Assembly (NCBI RefSeq): GCF_004363955.1
Contig: NZ_SNZR01000015.1
Coordinates: 124,001 to 188,000, forward strand
Length of the DNA: 64,000 nt
Direction of reading: 5' to 3'
Source: Enterovirga rhinocerotis
Lineage (GTDB): Bacteria > Pseudomonadota > Alphaproteobacteria > Rhizobiales > Beijerinckiaceae
The notes under the pieces were generated by a model. It saw only the letters and a list, made by a program, of their open reading frames with translations, searched no databases and was not told the DNA's origin. Shown here one piece after another: positions 43,888 through 54,973 of the stretch. Position 1 is the stretch's first letter; every line of letters starts with the position of its first letter. The translations under genes were made by a program, and so were the position numbers.

Positions 43888-44760
43888 TCAGGCCTTCGTC
43901 GCGGCGTGCTCGTCGTCGTGCAGCCCCGACCAGATCTTCTTCTTGGTGTAATACATCCCGTAGGCGAAGACCGCGAGGAAGATCATGACCATGAAGCCGG
44001 TCCGCTTGCGCTGCTCCAGGGTGGGCTCGGCGGTCCACATCAGGAACGCGGCGAGGTCCTTCGCGTACTGATCGATCGTCTCCGGGACCGGCGACTTGCC
44101 GTCCGGACCCTTGGGATACTCGACCTGGCCATCGGCGATCGGCTTCGGCATCGCGATGATGTGGCCGGGGAAGTACTTGTTGTAGTGCCCGCCCTGGGGA
44201 ACGGTGAAGCCGGCCGGCGCCGGCTCGTAGCCGACCATCAGCGCATGCAGATAGTCCGGCCCGTGCTCCTGGTAGACGAAGCCCGGAAGCGTATCGATGA
44301 TCCACCAGGGGAAGCCGCGCTCGTAGCTGCGGGCCTTCGCCATCAGCTGCAGGGGCGGCGGAGCCTTCCCGCCATTGGCGGCCGCCGCGGCCTGCGCATT
44401 GGGGAAGGTCCACGGGAACTTGTCGGCCGGCCGACCGGGACGCTCGAACATGTCGCCCGCGTCGTTCGGCCCGTCCTGGATCTTGTACTCCGCGGCCAGC
44501 GCGGCGACCTGGGCGGTGGAGAACTGGGGTCCGCCCGGCTGCGAGAGCGTCCGGAAGGGGATGTCGAGCTGGTGGCACGACTGGCAGACCTCTCGGTACA
44601 CCTTGAAGCCGCGCTGAAGCTGGGCGCGATCGAAGGTGCCGAAGATCCCCGAGAACGACCAATTCTGGCGCGGGGGAGGCGGCGCGCCTTCAGCTCCGAG
44701 CGCGGGCACGGCGGCGACGAGCACGAGGGCGGCGGCGGCGAGGCAGGACTTGATGGTCAT
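43888..44760 (-). CDS. petC: Cytochrome c1, ubiquinol-cytochrome c reductase
   Basis: Heme subunit of the bc1 complex (complex III), passing electrons to cytochrome c. The 290-residue precursor has a signal peptide (MTIKSCLAAAALVLVAAVPA, cleavage near ALGA), the c-type heme site CQSCH near residue 62, a methionine-ligand region ending in YFPGHIIAMPKP near residue 200, and a C-terminal anchor helix (GFMVMIFLAVFAYGMYY) followed by KKKIW. In some Rhizobiales cytochromes b and c1 are made as one FbcH fusion; here they are separate genes, 23 bases apart. Confidence 0.95.
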   Translation of the reverse strand: MTIKSCLAAAALVLVAAVPALGAEGAPPPPRQNWSFSGIFGTFDRAQLQRGFKVYREVCQSCHQLDIPFRTLSQPGGPQFSTAQVAALAAEYKIQDGPNDAGDMFERPGRPADKFPWTFPNAQAAAAANGGKAPPPLQLMAKARSYERGFPWWIIDTLPGFVYQEHGPDYLHALMVGYEPAPAGFTVPQGGHYNKYFPGHIIAMPKPIADGQVEYPKGPDGKSPVPETIDQYAKDLAAFLMWTAEPTLEQRKRTGFMVMIFLAVFAYGMYYTKKKIWSGLHDDEHAATKA

Positions 44761-44783
44761 GGGTCTATCGTCGTCCGGTCCTG

Positions 44784-46058
44784 TCAGCCCTTGGTGGACG
44801 GCGCGGCCGCCGCTCCAGCCGGGATTCCCGAGCCGCCCTTGGCCTTGGTGACGGATTCGAGGATCGATGTCGGCAGAGGCTTCGGCGTCTCGAAGAGACC
44901 GAGCAGCGGCAGCACCACGAGGAAGTAGGCGAAATACAAGGCCGTGCAGATCTGCGAGGCGATCACGTAGCCGCCTTCCGCCGGCTTCGCACCGAGCCAG
45001 CCGAGCAGCAGGCACACGATGACGAAGATCCAGAAGAACTGCCGGTAGAGCGGGCGGTAGGCCGCCGAGCGGACCCGGGAGGTGTCGAGCCAGGGCAGGA
45101 ATGCCAGCACCACGATCGCGCCGCCCATGGCCAGCACGCCGCCGAGCTTGTCGGGAATGGCGCGCAGGATCGCGTAGAAGGGCAGGAAGTACCATTCCGG
45201 CACGATATGCGCGGGCGTCACGGCCGGATCGGCGGGGATGTAGTTGTCCGAGTGGCCGAGATAGTTCGGCAGGTAGAACACGAACCAGGCGAAGAACATC
45301 ATGAACAGGACCGTGGCGAAGAGGTCCTTGATGGTCGCGTAGGGCGTGAACGGAACGGCGTCCTTGGCCGTCTTGATCGGGATGCCGGCAGGGTTGTTCT
45401 GGCCGACGACGTGCAGCGCCCAGACGTGGAGGCCGACGACGCCGGCGATCATGAAGGGCAGCAGGTAATGCAGCGCGAAGAACCGGTTCAGGGTCGGGTT
45501 GCCGACCGAGTAGCCGCCCCAGAGCAGCGACACGATGGTGTCGCCGACGACCGGGATCGCCGAGAACAGGTTGGTGATGACGGTCGCGCCCCAGAAGGAC
45601 ATCTGACCCCAGGGCAGGACGTAGCCCATGAACGCGGTGGCCATCATCAGCACGAAGATGACGACGCCGAGGATCCACAGGATCTCACGCGGGGCCTTGT
45701 AGGAGCCGTAATACATCCCCCGGAAGATGTGGATGTAGACCGCGATGAAGAACATCGAGGCGCCGTTGGCGTGCAGGTAGCGCAGGAGCCAGCCGTAATT
45801 CACGTCGCGCATGATCGACTCGACGGATTCGAAGGCGAGCTTCGAATCGGAGACGTAGTGCATGGCGAGGAAGACGCCGGTGACGATCTGCGCGATCAGC
45901 ATGAAGCTGAGGATGGCGCCGAAGGTCCAGAAATAGTTCAGGTTCCGCGGAACGGGATAGGCGATGAAGGACGAGTGCACCATGCCGGCGATCGGCAGGC
46001 GGCTCTCGAACCATTTCGCCAGGGCGCTTTTGGGGACGTAGGTGGATTCGTGGCTCAT
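44784..46058 (-). CDS. petB: Cytochrome b, ubiquinol-cytochrome c reductase
   Basis: Central quinol-oxidising membrane subunit of complex III, 424 residues with eight membrane helices. The heme-ligand histidines lie in the second helix ([20 protein letters not shown], with IHIFRG after it) and the fourth ([20 protein letters not shown]). The Qo-site PEWY motif is present as [15 protein letters not shown] near residue 290. The C-terminal 30 residues are an Ala/Gly-rich extension. It starts 22 bases after the Rieske gene stop. Confidence 0.96.
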   Translation of the reverse strand: MSHESTYVPKSALAKWFESRLPIAGMVHSSFIAYPVPRNLNYFWTFGAILSFMLIAQIVTGVFLAMHYVSDSKLAFESVESIMRDVNYGWLLRYLHANGASMFFIAVYIHIFRGMYYGSYKAPREILWILGVVIFVLMMATAFMGYVLPWGQMSFWGATVITNLFSAIPVVGDTIVSLLWGGYSVGNPTLNRFFALHYLLPFMIAGVVGLHVWALHVVGQNNPAGIPIKTAKDAVPFTPYATIKDLFATVLFMMFFAWFVFYLPNYLGHSDNYIPADPAVTPAHIVPEWYFLPFYAILRAIPDKLGGVLAMGGAIVVLAFLPWLDTSRVRSAAYRPLYRQFFWIFVIVCLLLGWLGAKPAEGGYVIASQICTALYFAYFLVVLPLLGLFETPKPLPTSILESVTKAKGGSGIPAGAAAAPSTKG

Positions 46059-46080
46059 GACGTCTGACCTGTAACCGTCC

Positions 46081-46647
46081 TCAACCGTGGGCCGCGGCGG
46101 CCCCGCCCTTCGATTCCTCGCCGATGCGGATCTTGGTGTCCGACACGAAGGAGTAGGGCGGGATCGGCAGGTTCGTCGGCGCCGGCCCCTGGCGGATGCG
46201 CCCGGAGGTGTCGAAGACCGAACCGTGGCAGGGGCAGAACCAGCCCTTGTATTCGCCCTCGTGGCCGAGCGGCACGCAACCGAGATGGGTGCAGTTGCCG
46301 TAGACGATGAGGAAGGCGGCGTGTCCGGGCTTCACCCGGGCCGAATCTGCCTGCGGGTCGCGGAGCGTCGCAACGTTCACGTCCTCGGCCGACTTGATCT
46401 CATCCGCGGTCCTGTGACGGACGAAGATGAGCTTGCCGCGCCAGAACACCTTCACGATCTGGCCGGCCTGGATCGGCGCGAGATCGACGTCGACCGGCGC
46501 GCCGGCGGCGATGACCGCTGCGTCAGGCGCAAGGGACGCCACGAAGGGCCAAACCAGCGCGCCCGCGCCGACGGCGCCCGCGGCGCCGGTCGCGATGAGG
46601 AGGAAATCACGCCGAGTGGCCGGGGCTGCGGTGGCGGTCGTAGCCAA
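46081..46647 (-). CDS. petA: Rieske iron-sulfur protein, ubiquinol-cytochrome c reductase
   Basis: 2Fe-2S subunit of complex III, 188 residues. A twin-arginine-type N-terminus ([20 protein letters not shown]) provides the membrane anchor, followed by [19 protein letters not shown] and the cluster ligands in [12 protein letters not shown] and [15 protein letters not shown] near residues 125-150, then [17 protein letters not shown]. First gene of petA-petB-petC; the promoter should lie in the 142 bases between it and the MATE gene. Confidence 0.96.
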   Translation of the reverse strand: MATTATAAPATRRDFLLIATGAAGAVGAGALVWPFVASLAPDAAVIAAGAPVDVDLAPIQAGQIVKVFWRGKLIFVRHRTADEIKSAEDVNVATLRDPQADSARVKPGHAAFLIVYGNCTHLGCVPLGHEGEYKGWFCPCHGSVFDTSGRIRQGPAPTNLPIPPYSFVSDTKIRIGEESKGGAAAAHG

Positions 46648-46789
46648 GACGAGGCTCCAGAGGGATTGTACGGAGTGGTCCGCGAGAACCGCGAACCGTC
46701 AGGATGGCCGGTCTTTGGCATGGTTCCAGACGGCTGTCCACGCCGCAGATGTGTCTGAGACGGCCTCGGTGAAGGGGGAGGCGCCCGTC

Positions 46790-48211
46790 TCAACCGGGCC
46801 GTGCGGAAAGGAGGGAGTCGCGTCGCCGCCACCGCCACAGCATGAGGACCGCGACCACCCCGAGCCCGGTCGCGAGGCCGATCCAGATGCCGATGGGCCC
46901 GAACCCTCCCGGAAAGGCGAGGATGACGCCGAGCGTGGCGCCGATCCCCCAATATCCGAGGCCGGCCAGCAGCATCGGGACGCGGGTGTCCTGGATGCCG
47001 CGCAGGAGCCCCGCGGCGACGGCCTGCAGGCCGTCGGCCAGCTGGAAGATCGCCGCGACGAAGAGGAGGGCGACCCCGAGGCGGATCACCTCTTGGTTGG
47101 CCGGCACGTCGCGGTCCACGAAGGCTTCGATCAGAAGGCGAGGGGCGAGGGACAGGACCGCGATGCTGACCGCCATGAACGCGACCGCGAGCACGAGCGC
47201 GGCGCGGCCCGCCTGGGTCATCCCCTCGCGGTCGCCCGCGCCATAGGCGATTCCGACCCGGACCGTGGCGGCCTGGGCGATCCCCAGGGGCACCATGAAC
47301 AGGGCGGCGGCGATCTGCAGGGCGATCGCGTGGGCGGCGAGCGGGATCGCTCCGAAGCGCCCGATCGCGAGGCCGGCCGCGTTGAAGACGCCGACCTCGA
47401 AGGCGAGCGTCGCGGCGATCGGGATGCCGAGGATCCACAGTCGGCGGAAGCGCGGCGCGTCCGGGCGCCACCAGCGCCCGAACAGGTGCCAGCGCCGGAA
47501 ACGCCGATGCGTCACGAGGATGAGGGTGACGGCGACGAACATCGCGAAGCTGGTGAGGGAGGTCGCCACGCCCGCCCCGACGAGCCCGAGCGGCGGCACG
47601 CCCCAGCCTCCGCCGATCAGCCAGATCGCGAGGCCGACATTCATGGGGATCGCGGCGAGGCTGATCGCAAGGCCCCAGCCTGGACGCTCGAGCGCTGCGA
47701 GAAAACAGCGCAGGACCGCGAAGGCGAGGAAGGGCAGCAGCCCCCATTGCAGGCTGCGCAGGTAGCGGCCCGCCTCCGCAGCAAGGCTGGCCTGCTGGCC
47801 GAGCGCGAGGAGGAGCGTCTCGCCCTGCCACAGGATGGCCCAGACGGGCAGCGTGATCGCCAGACAGCTCCAGAGGCCCTGCCGCACCGTCCGACGCACG
47901 TCCCGCACGGCGTGGCGGCGTGCGCCGATCGCCTCCGCCATGAGGGGAGCGGTGGCCGAGACGAGCCCGATCCCGAGGAAGGCGAGCGCGAAATACAGAT
48001 TCGTGCCGAGCGCTCCCGCGGCCAGGGCCTCGGGTCCGAGACGGCCGAGCAGCACGACATCGGCGGTTCCGAGACCGATCTGCGCGAGATTGGTGGCGAC
48101 GAGCGGAAGCGCGAGCGTGAAGGTCGCCGCGAATTCGCGCCGGAACGCCCGGCCGAACGGCGGATGGCGCGCGCCGTCTCCGGCGACGGTGGAAGGAGCC
48201 CCCTGGTTCAT
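46790..48211 (-). CDS. MATE-family multidrug/cation antiporter
   Basis: A 473-residue inner-membrane exporter of the NorM/DinF group, with about 12 helices in two similar halves. Typical segments are LALPLVATNLAQIGLGTADVVLLG near residue 35, LGPEALAAGALG, VSATAPLMAEAIGARR near residue 92, and in the second half AIALQIAAALFMVPLGIAQAATVRVG. Substrate unknown. It is on the same strand as petABC but upstream of it by 142 bases, so it may have a separate transcript. Confidence 0.9.
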   Translation of the reverse strand: MNQGAPSTVAGDGARHPPFGRAFRREFAATFTLALPLVATNLAQIGLGTADVVLLGRLGPEALAAGALGTNLYFALAFLGIGLVSATAPLMAEAIGARRHAVRDVRRTVRQGLWSCLAITLPVWAILWQGETLLLALGQQASLAAEAGRYLRSLQWGLLPFLAFAVLRCFLAALERPGWGLAISLAAIPMNVGLAIWLIGGGWGVPPLGLVGAGVATSLTSFAMFVAVTLILVTHRRFRRWHLFGRWWRPDAPRFRRLWILGIPIAATLAFEVGVFNAAGLAIGRFGAIPLAAHAIALQIAAALFMVPLGIAQAATVRVGIAYGAGDREGMTQAGRAALVLAVAFMAVSIAVLSLAPRLLIEAFVDRDVPANQEVIRLGVALLFVAAIFQLADGLQAVAAGLLRGIQDTRVPMLLAGLGYWGIGATLGVILAFPGGFGPIGIWIGLATGLGVVAVLMLWRWRRRDSLLSARPG

Positions 48212-48547
48212 CGCGGCCTCTTACCCGCCCGTGTCGGCGGAGGGCAGCCGGTTGCGCGCGACATCGTGTCGTGAGCCCGGTGGCCGGCGGGTGCACCGGG
48301 CTGATCCCCGCGACCTTTCGGGGTGCGCGGGGAGCTTCGAAGGCCTCGCGACCCGAGGCACGGCAGTGGGAGTCGCAGACGAGAAGAGTTCCTTGAAATG
48401 TTTCTGCTTTGAAACATTTCAAGGAACTCTGGAGATAGCGAATGTGGTCTTGCTGTCATCAGTAGTGATGATTGACAGACTTAGATTTAAGCGGGACAAC
48501 GTTCCGCGCGATGCGAGAGGGAACGCTCCACACAACGGAGGCGGATG
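48212..48547. other. Non-coding region upstream of RTX-type gene
   Basis: About 335 bases between the divergent MATE and RTX-type genes. It contains the large hairpin at 48385-48430, an AT-rich stretch after it (48431-48500), and TTGACA at 48472-48477 which could be a -35 box; no convincing -10 follows. GGAGGCGG precedes the RTX start. Confidence 0.5.
48385..48430. repeat. Perfect inverted repeat with 20-base arms
   Basis: Left arm 48385-48404 (AGAGTTCCTT...GTTTC) and right arm 48411-48430 are perfectly complementary over 20 bases, with a 6-base loop TGCTTT. The arms are about 35 % GC in a roughly 68 % GC chromosome. It lies 117 bases upstream of the RTX-type start. It may be a regulator binding site, a mobile miniature-element core, or an RNA hairpin; no T-run follows on either strand. 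Confidence 0.75.
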
Positions 48548-51241
48548 ATGGTGACGACCCCAGCGATCTGGAAGGCTCCGTTCCAGGTCAACACGTCGGA
48601 TGGAAACAGCGACCAGTCAGACGGCCAGATGGTCGCCCTGCCCGATGGCGGTTTCCTCGTGGTCTGGACCGACGAGAGCGGTGTCCACGACCCGAGCGGC
48701 TCGGCCATCGTCGGCCAGCGCTACGACTTCCGGGGAGAGAAGGTCGGCGGCGAGGTCGTCCTCGGCTCCGGCCCTGCCTCGCAGGACAGCCCCTCGGTCG
48801 CGGTCCTTGCCGATGGCGGGATCGCGGTCGCCTACCGGGACACTTCCGGAGACGACGTCCTCGTCCGGCGTTTCGATGCGAACCTTGCTTTCGTTGCCGC
48901 CGATTCCATCAAGGTCGATGGGGATGTCGCGTCCGATCCGCGGATCATCGCCGACCCGTCCGGCGGCTACGTGATCGGCTATACGCTCGAATTCGAACCC
49001 GAGGACCCGGGCGGAGTGGAGCCGACGGGACCGTCCTATGTCGGCATGATGAGGTTTGTGAGCGCGTCCGGTGTGCCCGGACCGGAGATCGAGGTCGCGC
49101 GCGTCCGATACGAGGATTTGGCCTTCAACGGCGATGAGCGCGTCTGGCTCGATCCTCTGGATATCGGTTTCCTCTCCAACGGTCATGTCGTCGTGCTGGA
49201 CCATGCCATCGGCTCGGGCGGAGACGGCCAATACAGCGTCGTCAATGTCACGACCTATGATCAGGCCGGTGTGGAACTCACCACCCTCAGCGTGCCCGGG
49301 GGCTACCTGAACTTCGACCACGATCTCGCCGCGCTGGAAGATGGCTTCGCCGTGACCTGGCGTGCAGCCGGTGGCGGGATCAAGCTCAATCTTTACAGCG
49401 ATGCCGGCAGCCTCCTTCGGCAGGTGCAGGTCTCCTCCGGCGACCCGTTGCGCCAGATGGAACCCCAGATCGTGGCGGCGCCGGAAGGCGGGTTCCTCGT
49501 CACCTGGTACGACCGTCCGGAGCGGACGTATAAGGGCAGGCTGTTCGACGCGGACGGCGATCCGATCGTCGACGAGTTCGTCTTCGGCAGCGGCCGGCCG
49601 GTGTTCCTCGCGGACGGCCGCATCGGCCTCGTCGACACGAGGCTCGACGGTGGCGATTCCGACATCGTCGGTGCGATCTGGGATCCTCGGACAGGCACGG
49701 TCACGGGAACGGAGGGGGCCGACAACCTCACGGCGGTCGCCTCGGGTGTGACCGTTCGCGGCCGCGGCGGCGACGACCATCTCGTGGGCTCGCTCGCGGC
49801 GGACGTCCTCGACGGCGGCGCCGGCAACGACCGCTTGGAGGGCAGGGCAGGCGATGACGTCTATCGGGTCGACAGCGCGGGCGACCTCGTCGTCGAGGCC
49901 GTGGGCGAGGGGAACGACCGGCTCTACACCACGGTCAGCTACGTCCTCCGAGCAGGTGCCGAGGTCGAGCAGATCCTCGCGGCCGATCGCGCCGCGACGA
50001 CCGCCATCAACCTCACCGGCAACGAGTTCAGCCAGTCGATCCTCGGCAATGCCGGGGCCAACATCCTCAGGGGCGGGGGCGGGGAGGACACTCTGCGCGG
50101 CTTCGACGGCAACGACACCTATTACGTCGACAGCGCCGGGGACGTCGTGCTCGAAGCCGTCGGGGGCGGGACGGACCGGGTCCTCACCACAACCGGCTAC
50201 ACGCTCCGGGCGGGCAGCGAGATCGAACGGCTCGAGATCCTCGGCCGCGCGGGGACGGAGCAGATCTTCCTGACCGGCAACGCCTTCGATCAGACGATCC
50301 TCGGCAATGACGGGGTCAATGCCATCCGCGGCGGAGGCGGCACCGATGTCATGTACGGCTTCGGCGGCGACGACGTCTATTATGTCGACGGCGCATCGGA
50401 CGTCGTGATCGAGGCCGTGGGCGGCGGCAACGACCGCGTCTTCACCACGGCGAGCTACACCCTGCGCGCCGGCAGCGAGATCGAGCAGCTGCGCGTGCAG
50501 GACCTCGCGAGCACGACCGCGATCAACCTCACCGGCAACGCCTTCGCCCAGACGTTGCTCGGCAATGCCGGCAACAACCGCCTCGACGGGAAGGGCGGCG
50601 CGGACACGATGCGCGGATTCGCGGGCGACGACACCTACATCGTCGACGATGCCGGCGACGTGATCATCGAGGCGGCCGGCCAGGGCAACGACACGGTCAT
50701 CACCAGCGTCAGCTACGCGCTCGCCGCCGGCGTCTCGATCGAGACGCTGCGCACCTCCGACGGGGCCGGGACCGCGGCCATCGACCTCGCCGGCAATGCC
50801 TTCGCCAATCGCATCATCGGCAATGCCGGCAGCAACGTGATCCAAGGCGGGGCGGGCGCGGACGCGATGTATGCGGGCCTCGATACGGCGCGCGACACCT
50901 TCGTCTACGCCTCGCGCACCGACAGCGGCGGCGGAACCAATGTGGCCGACTGGGACCAGATCATGCAGTTCCGGGCGTCCGCCTTCGCGGGAGACACCAC
51001 GTCCGACCTGATCGATCTCAGCCTGATCGATGCCGACACGACCAAGCCCGGCGACCAGGCCTTCCGGTTCGTCACCGACTTCACCGTGGCCGACCCGTCC
51101 GAGGTGAAGGGGCAGGTGCGCACGGTCAAATCCGGCAGCAACGTCAACGTGCAGGTCGATTTCGACGGCGACGCCCAGGTCGACATGGTGATCCGGGTGG
51201 TCAACGTCGCCAGCCTGAGCCAGGCGGATTTCGTGCTGTGA
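48548..51241 (+). CDS. RTX-type calcium-binding secreted protein with 86-residue repeats
   Basis: A large acidic protein of 897 residues without a signal peptide, the form of a type I secretion substrate. The N-terminal 390 residues have blade-like repeats (GGFLVVWTDESG, GGIAVAYRDTSGDD, DGFAVTWRAAGGG, GGFLVTWYDRPE). From 49787 five units of exactly 258 bases begin (49787, 50045, 50303, 50561, 50819), each with GGxGxD nonapeptides such as RGGGGEDTLRGFDGNDTYYV. The C-terminus ends in LSQADFVL, a typical T1SS signal end. No secretion ABC/HlyD/TolC genes are adjacent. Start ATG 48548 has GGAGG six bases upstream; ATG 48545 is alternative. Confidence 0.87.
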   Translation: MVTTPAIWKAPFQVNTSDGNSDQSDGQMVALPDGGFLVVWTDESGVHDPSGSAIVGQRYDFRGEKVGGEVVLGSGPASQDSPSVAVLADGGIAVAYRDTSGDDVLVRRFDANLAFVAADSIKVDGDVASDPRIIADPSGGYVIGYTLEFEPEDPGGVEPTGPSYVGMMRFVSASGVPGPEIEVARVRYEDLAFNGDERVWLDPLDIGFLSNGHVVVLDHAIGSGGDGQYSVVNVTTYDQAGVELTTLSVPGGYLNFDHDLAALEDGFAVTWRAAGGGIKLNLYSDAGSLLRQVQVSSGDPLRQMEPQIVAAPEGGFLVTWYDRPERTYKGRLFDADGDPIVDEFVFGSGRPVFLADGRIGLVDTRLDGGDSDIVGAIWDPRTGTVTGTEGADNLTAVASGVTVRGRGGDDHLVGSLAADVLDGGAGNDRLEGRAGDDVYRVDSAGDLVVEAVGEGNDRLYTTVSYVLRAGAEVEQILAADRAATTAINLTGNEFSQSILGNAGANILRGGGGEDTLRGFDGNDTYYVDSAGDVVLEAVGGGTDRVLTTTGYTLRAGSEIERLEILGRAGTEQIFLTGNAFDQTILGNDGVNAIRGGGGTDVMYGFGGDDVYYVDGASDVVIEAVGGGNDRVFTTASYTLRAGSEIEQLRVQDLASTTAINLTGNAFAQTLLGNAGNNRLDGKGGADTMRGFAGDDTYIVDDAGDVIIEAAGQGNDTVITSVSYALAAGVSIETLRTSDGAGTAAIDLAGNAFANRIIGNAGSNVIQGGAGADAMYAGLDTARDTFVYASRTDSGGGTNVADWDQIMQFRASAFAGDTTSDLIDLSLIDADTTKPGDQAFRFVTDFTVADPSEVKGQVRTVKSGSNVNVQVDFDGDAQVDMVIRVVNVASLSQADFVL

Positions 51242-51273
51242 GGCTGGCACGGGAAACTCTCCCGTCCTCATCC

Positions 51274-51298
51274 TGAGGCGCTCGGCGAAGCCGAGCCT
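51274..51298. repeat. Intergenic hairpin between convergent genes
   Basis: GAGGCGCTCGGC pairs imperfectly with GCCGAGCCTC around a GAA loop. It sits between the convergent RTX-type and ABC exporter genes. The string CTCATCCTGAGG before it recalls a palindromic intergenic repeat of Hyphomicrobiales. Possibly a bidirectional transcript end. Confidence 0.5.
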
Positions 51299-51338
51299 CG
51301 AAGCAGGCACAACGGTCGCGCGGGCTTCGAGGCGGGCG

Positions 51339-53189
<1,851 letters not shown>

Positions 53190-53317
53190 GGCTTTCGGTG
53201 GTCTTTCGGGCGTCGCGCGCGGGAGGCGGCCGGGATGCGGGTGATGGCGCGGCGACGGGCAACGCGTCTCGGGCCGTTTGGTTACACCACCTCGGATGAC
53301 GAGCGTGACTCAGGGGC

Positions 53318-53348
53318 AAAAATGGGAACGGCACCCGAAGGTGCCGTT
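53318..53348 (-). terminator. Terminator of the tmRNA gene
   Basis: On the minus strand AACGGCACC / GGTGCCGTT form perfect 9-base arms with a 4-base loop, followed by CCCATTTTTG. It lies about 30 bases after the tag stop codon. Confidence 0.85.
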
Positions 53349-53349
53349 T

Positions 53350-53640
53350 CTGTTGCTAGGCTTTCCCGAGCCCCGGATGGTTACGCCGCGAGGCGAACCT
53401 CACCCATGTCAACGTTGTCGTTGGCATTTGTGTGTTTGCACTGTCAGGGCCGTAGCTCGCCCAATCGCCGCTGAGCCTTTATCACGCCTAGTCGAACCCA
53501 AGTCGTCCCCATCATCAGCCCGCCGCGCGAGGGTCTCTCGTCGAACGGGCTCATGGTGGAGACGGCGGGAATTGAACCCGCGTCCTAAACGCTTATTCCA
53601 CCCGACATCTACGATCATAGCCGGGTCGCCCCGGCAGTCG
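53350..53640 (-). ncRNA. ssrA: Circularly permuted two-piece tmRNA
   Basis: tmRNA rescues stalled ribosomes and tags peptides for ClpXP. The gene reads, on the minus strand, acceptor piece first: GACGCGGGTTCAATTCCCGC (T arm) then CGTCTCCACCA ending at 53554; then a short spacer of about 43 bases; then the 5' half starting GGGGACGACTTGGGTTCGAC at 53510, whose GGGGACG pairs with CGTCTCC of the acceptor. The tag frame 53381-53425 encodes ANDNVDMGEVRLAA-stop. This order is the alphaproteobacterial permuted form. The outer limits (53640, 53350) are approximate. The SspB adaptor gene is at 36.6 kb. Confidence 0.92.
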
Positions 53641-53787
53641 GAATATGGGCGATCCGCGCCCGGAATTCAACGGCCTGCCGCAGCGATCGGCGAGTGCTCT
53701 TGCGCAGCCGCCCAGGCTTCGCCAATGTGCCGCCCCCGCTTGCACGCCGTCGCGCGGGGTTCCAGGTCAGGGTCGAGAGTCACAGCG

Positions 53788-54918
53788 ATGAAGGTCACCG
53801 TCGAGCGCGCCGCGTTGCTGAAGGCGTTGGGGCACGTGCACCGCGTCGTCGAACGCCGAACCACGATTCCGATCCTCTCGAACGTGCTGCTGCGCGCGGA
53901 GGAGGGCGGGCTCCGCCTGAAGGCGACCGATCTCGACATCGAGGTGACGGAGACGGTGCGGGCCGAGGTCGTGCAGGCGGGCGCGATCACCGTTCCCGCG
54001 CATGTGCTCTACGATATCGTCCGCAAGCTGCCGGACGGCGCGCAGGTCTCGCTCGAGACCTCGGGCGAGACGAGCCAGATGCAGGTTCGCTCGGGCCGCT
54101 CGCGCTTCTCGCTGCAGGCCCTGCCGGAGACGGATTTCCCCGACATCGCCGCGGGCGAACTGCCCCACGGCTTCTCGATCGGCGCCTCCGATCTCAAGCG
54201 CCTGATCGACAAGACCCAGTTCGCGATCTCGACCGAGGAGACGCGCTACTATCTCAACGGCATCTATCTGCACACGATCGAGGTCGAGGGGGAGGTGCGG
54301 CTGCGCGCGGTCGCGACCGACGGCCATCGCCTCGCCCGGATCGAATTGCCGGCGCCCGCGGGAGCCGACGGCATGCCGGGGATCATCGTGCCGCGCAAGG
54401 CCGTGGCCGAGATCCAGAAGCTCGTCGTCGACGAGGCGGGCGAGGCCGTTCGCGTCGAACTCAGCCCCGCCAAGATCCGCTTCACCTTCGGCGAGGGCGG
54501 CGGCGTCGTCCTGACGTCGAAGCTGATCGACGGCACCTTCCCCGATTACCAGCGGGTCATCCCGGCCGGGAACGACAAGCGGCTGACGATCGAGAAGAAG
54601 GATTTCCAGGATGCGGTCGACCGCGTCTCGACCATCTCGTCGGAGCGCGGCCGCGCGGTGAAGCTCGCCATCGCCGAAGGCAAGATGACGCTCTCGGTCA
54701 ACAACCCGGATTCGGGCAACGCGGTCGAGGAGATCGACGCCGATTACGACGCGGCGCCCCTCGATATCGGCTTCAACGCCCGCTACCTCCTCGACATCAC
54801 CTCGCAACTCGACAGCGACACGGCCCTCTTCAAGCTCGCCGATCCCGGCTCGCCCACCATCATCCAGGACCGCGAGGAATCGGCCACCCTCTACGTCCTC
54901 ATGCCGATGCGGGTGTGA
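53788..54918 (+). CDS. dnaN: DNA polymerase III beta subunit (sliding clamp)
   Basis: The ring-shaped clamp that holds polymerase III on DNA. The 376-residue protein starts MKVTVERAALLKALGHVHRV, has ERRTTIPILSNVLLRAEEGG, LQALPETDFPDI, YYLNGIYLHT, VATDGHRLARIELP, TSKLIDGTFPDYQRVIP and the C-terminal LYVLMPMRV. Length is typical. ATG 53788 is clear from the family start; the frame is open further upstream by chance, across the tmRNA gene. dnaA is not adjacent, and recF is 50 kb away, so the classical dnaA-dnaN-recF order is broken up. Confidence 0.95.
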   Translation: MKVTVERAALLKALGHVHRVVERRTTIPILSNVLLRAEEGGLRLKATDLDIEVTETVRAEVVQAGAITVPAHVLYDIVRKLPDGAQVSLETSGETSQMQVRSGRSRFSLQALPETDFPDIAAGELPHGFSIGASDLKRLIDKTQFAISTEETRYYLNGIYLHTIEVEGEVRLRAVATDGHRLARIELPAPAGADGMPGIIVPRKAVAEIQKLVVDEAGEAVRVELSPAKIRFTFGEGGGVVLTSKLIDGTFPDYQRVIPAGNDKRLTIEKKDFQDAVDRVSTISSERGRAVKLAIAEGKMTLSVNNPDSGNAVEEIDADYDAAPLDIGFNARYLLDITSQLDSDTALFKLADPGSPTIIQDREESATLYVLMPMRV

Positions 54919-54973
54919 GGCGGCGGGCCGGCAGGCCTTGAACCTTCGGGCCCGGCCGCGGCACTATACGGTC

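Noticed and set aside
53278-53787. An upstream extension of the dnaN frame
   Set aside because: It reads through the tmRNA gene in antisense; DnaN's own N-terminus starts at 53788.
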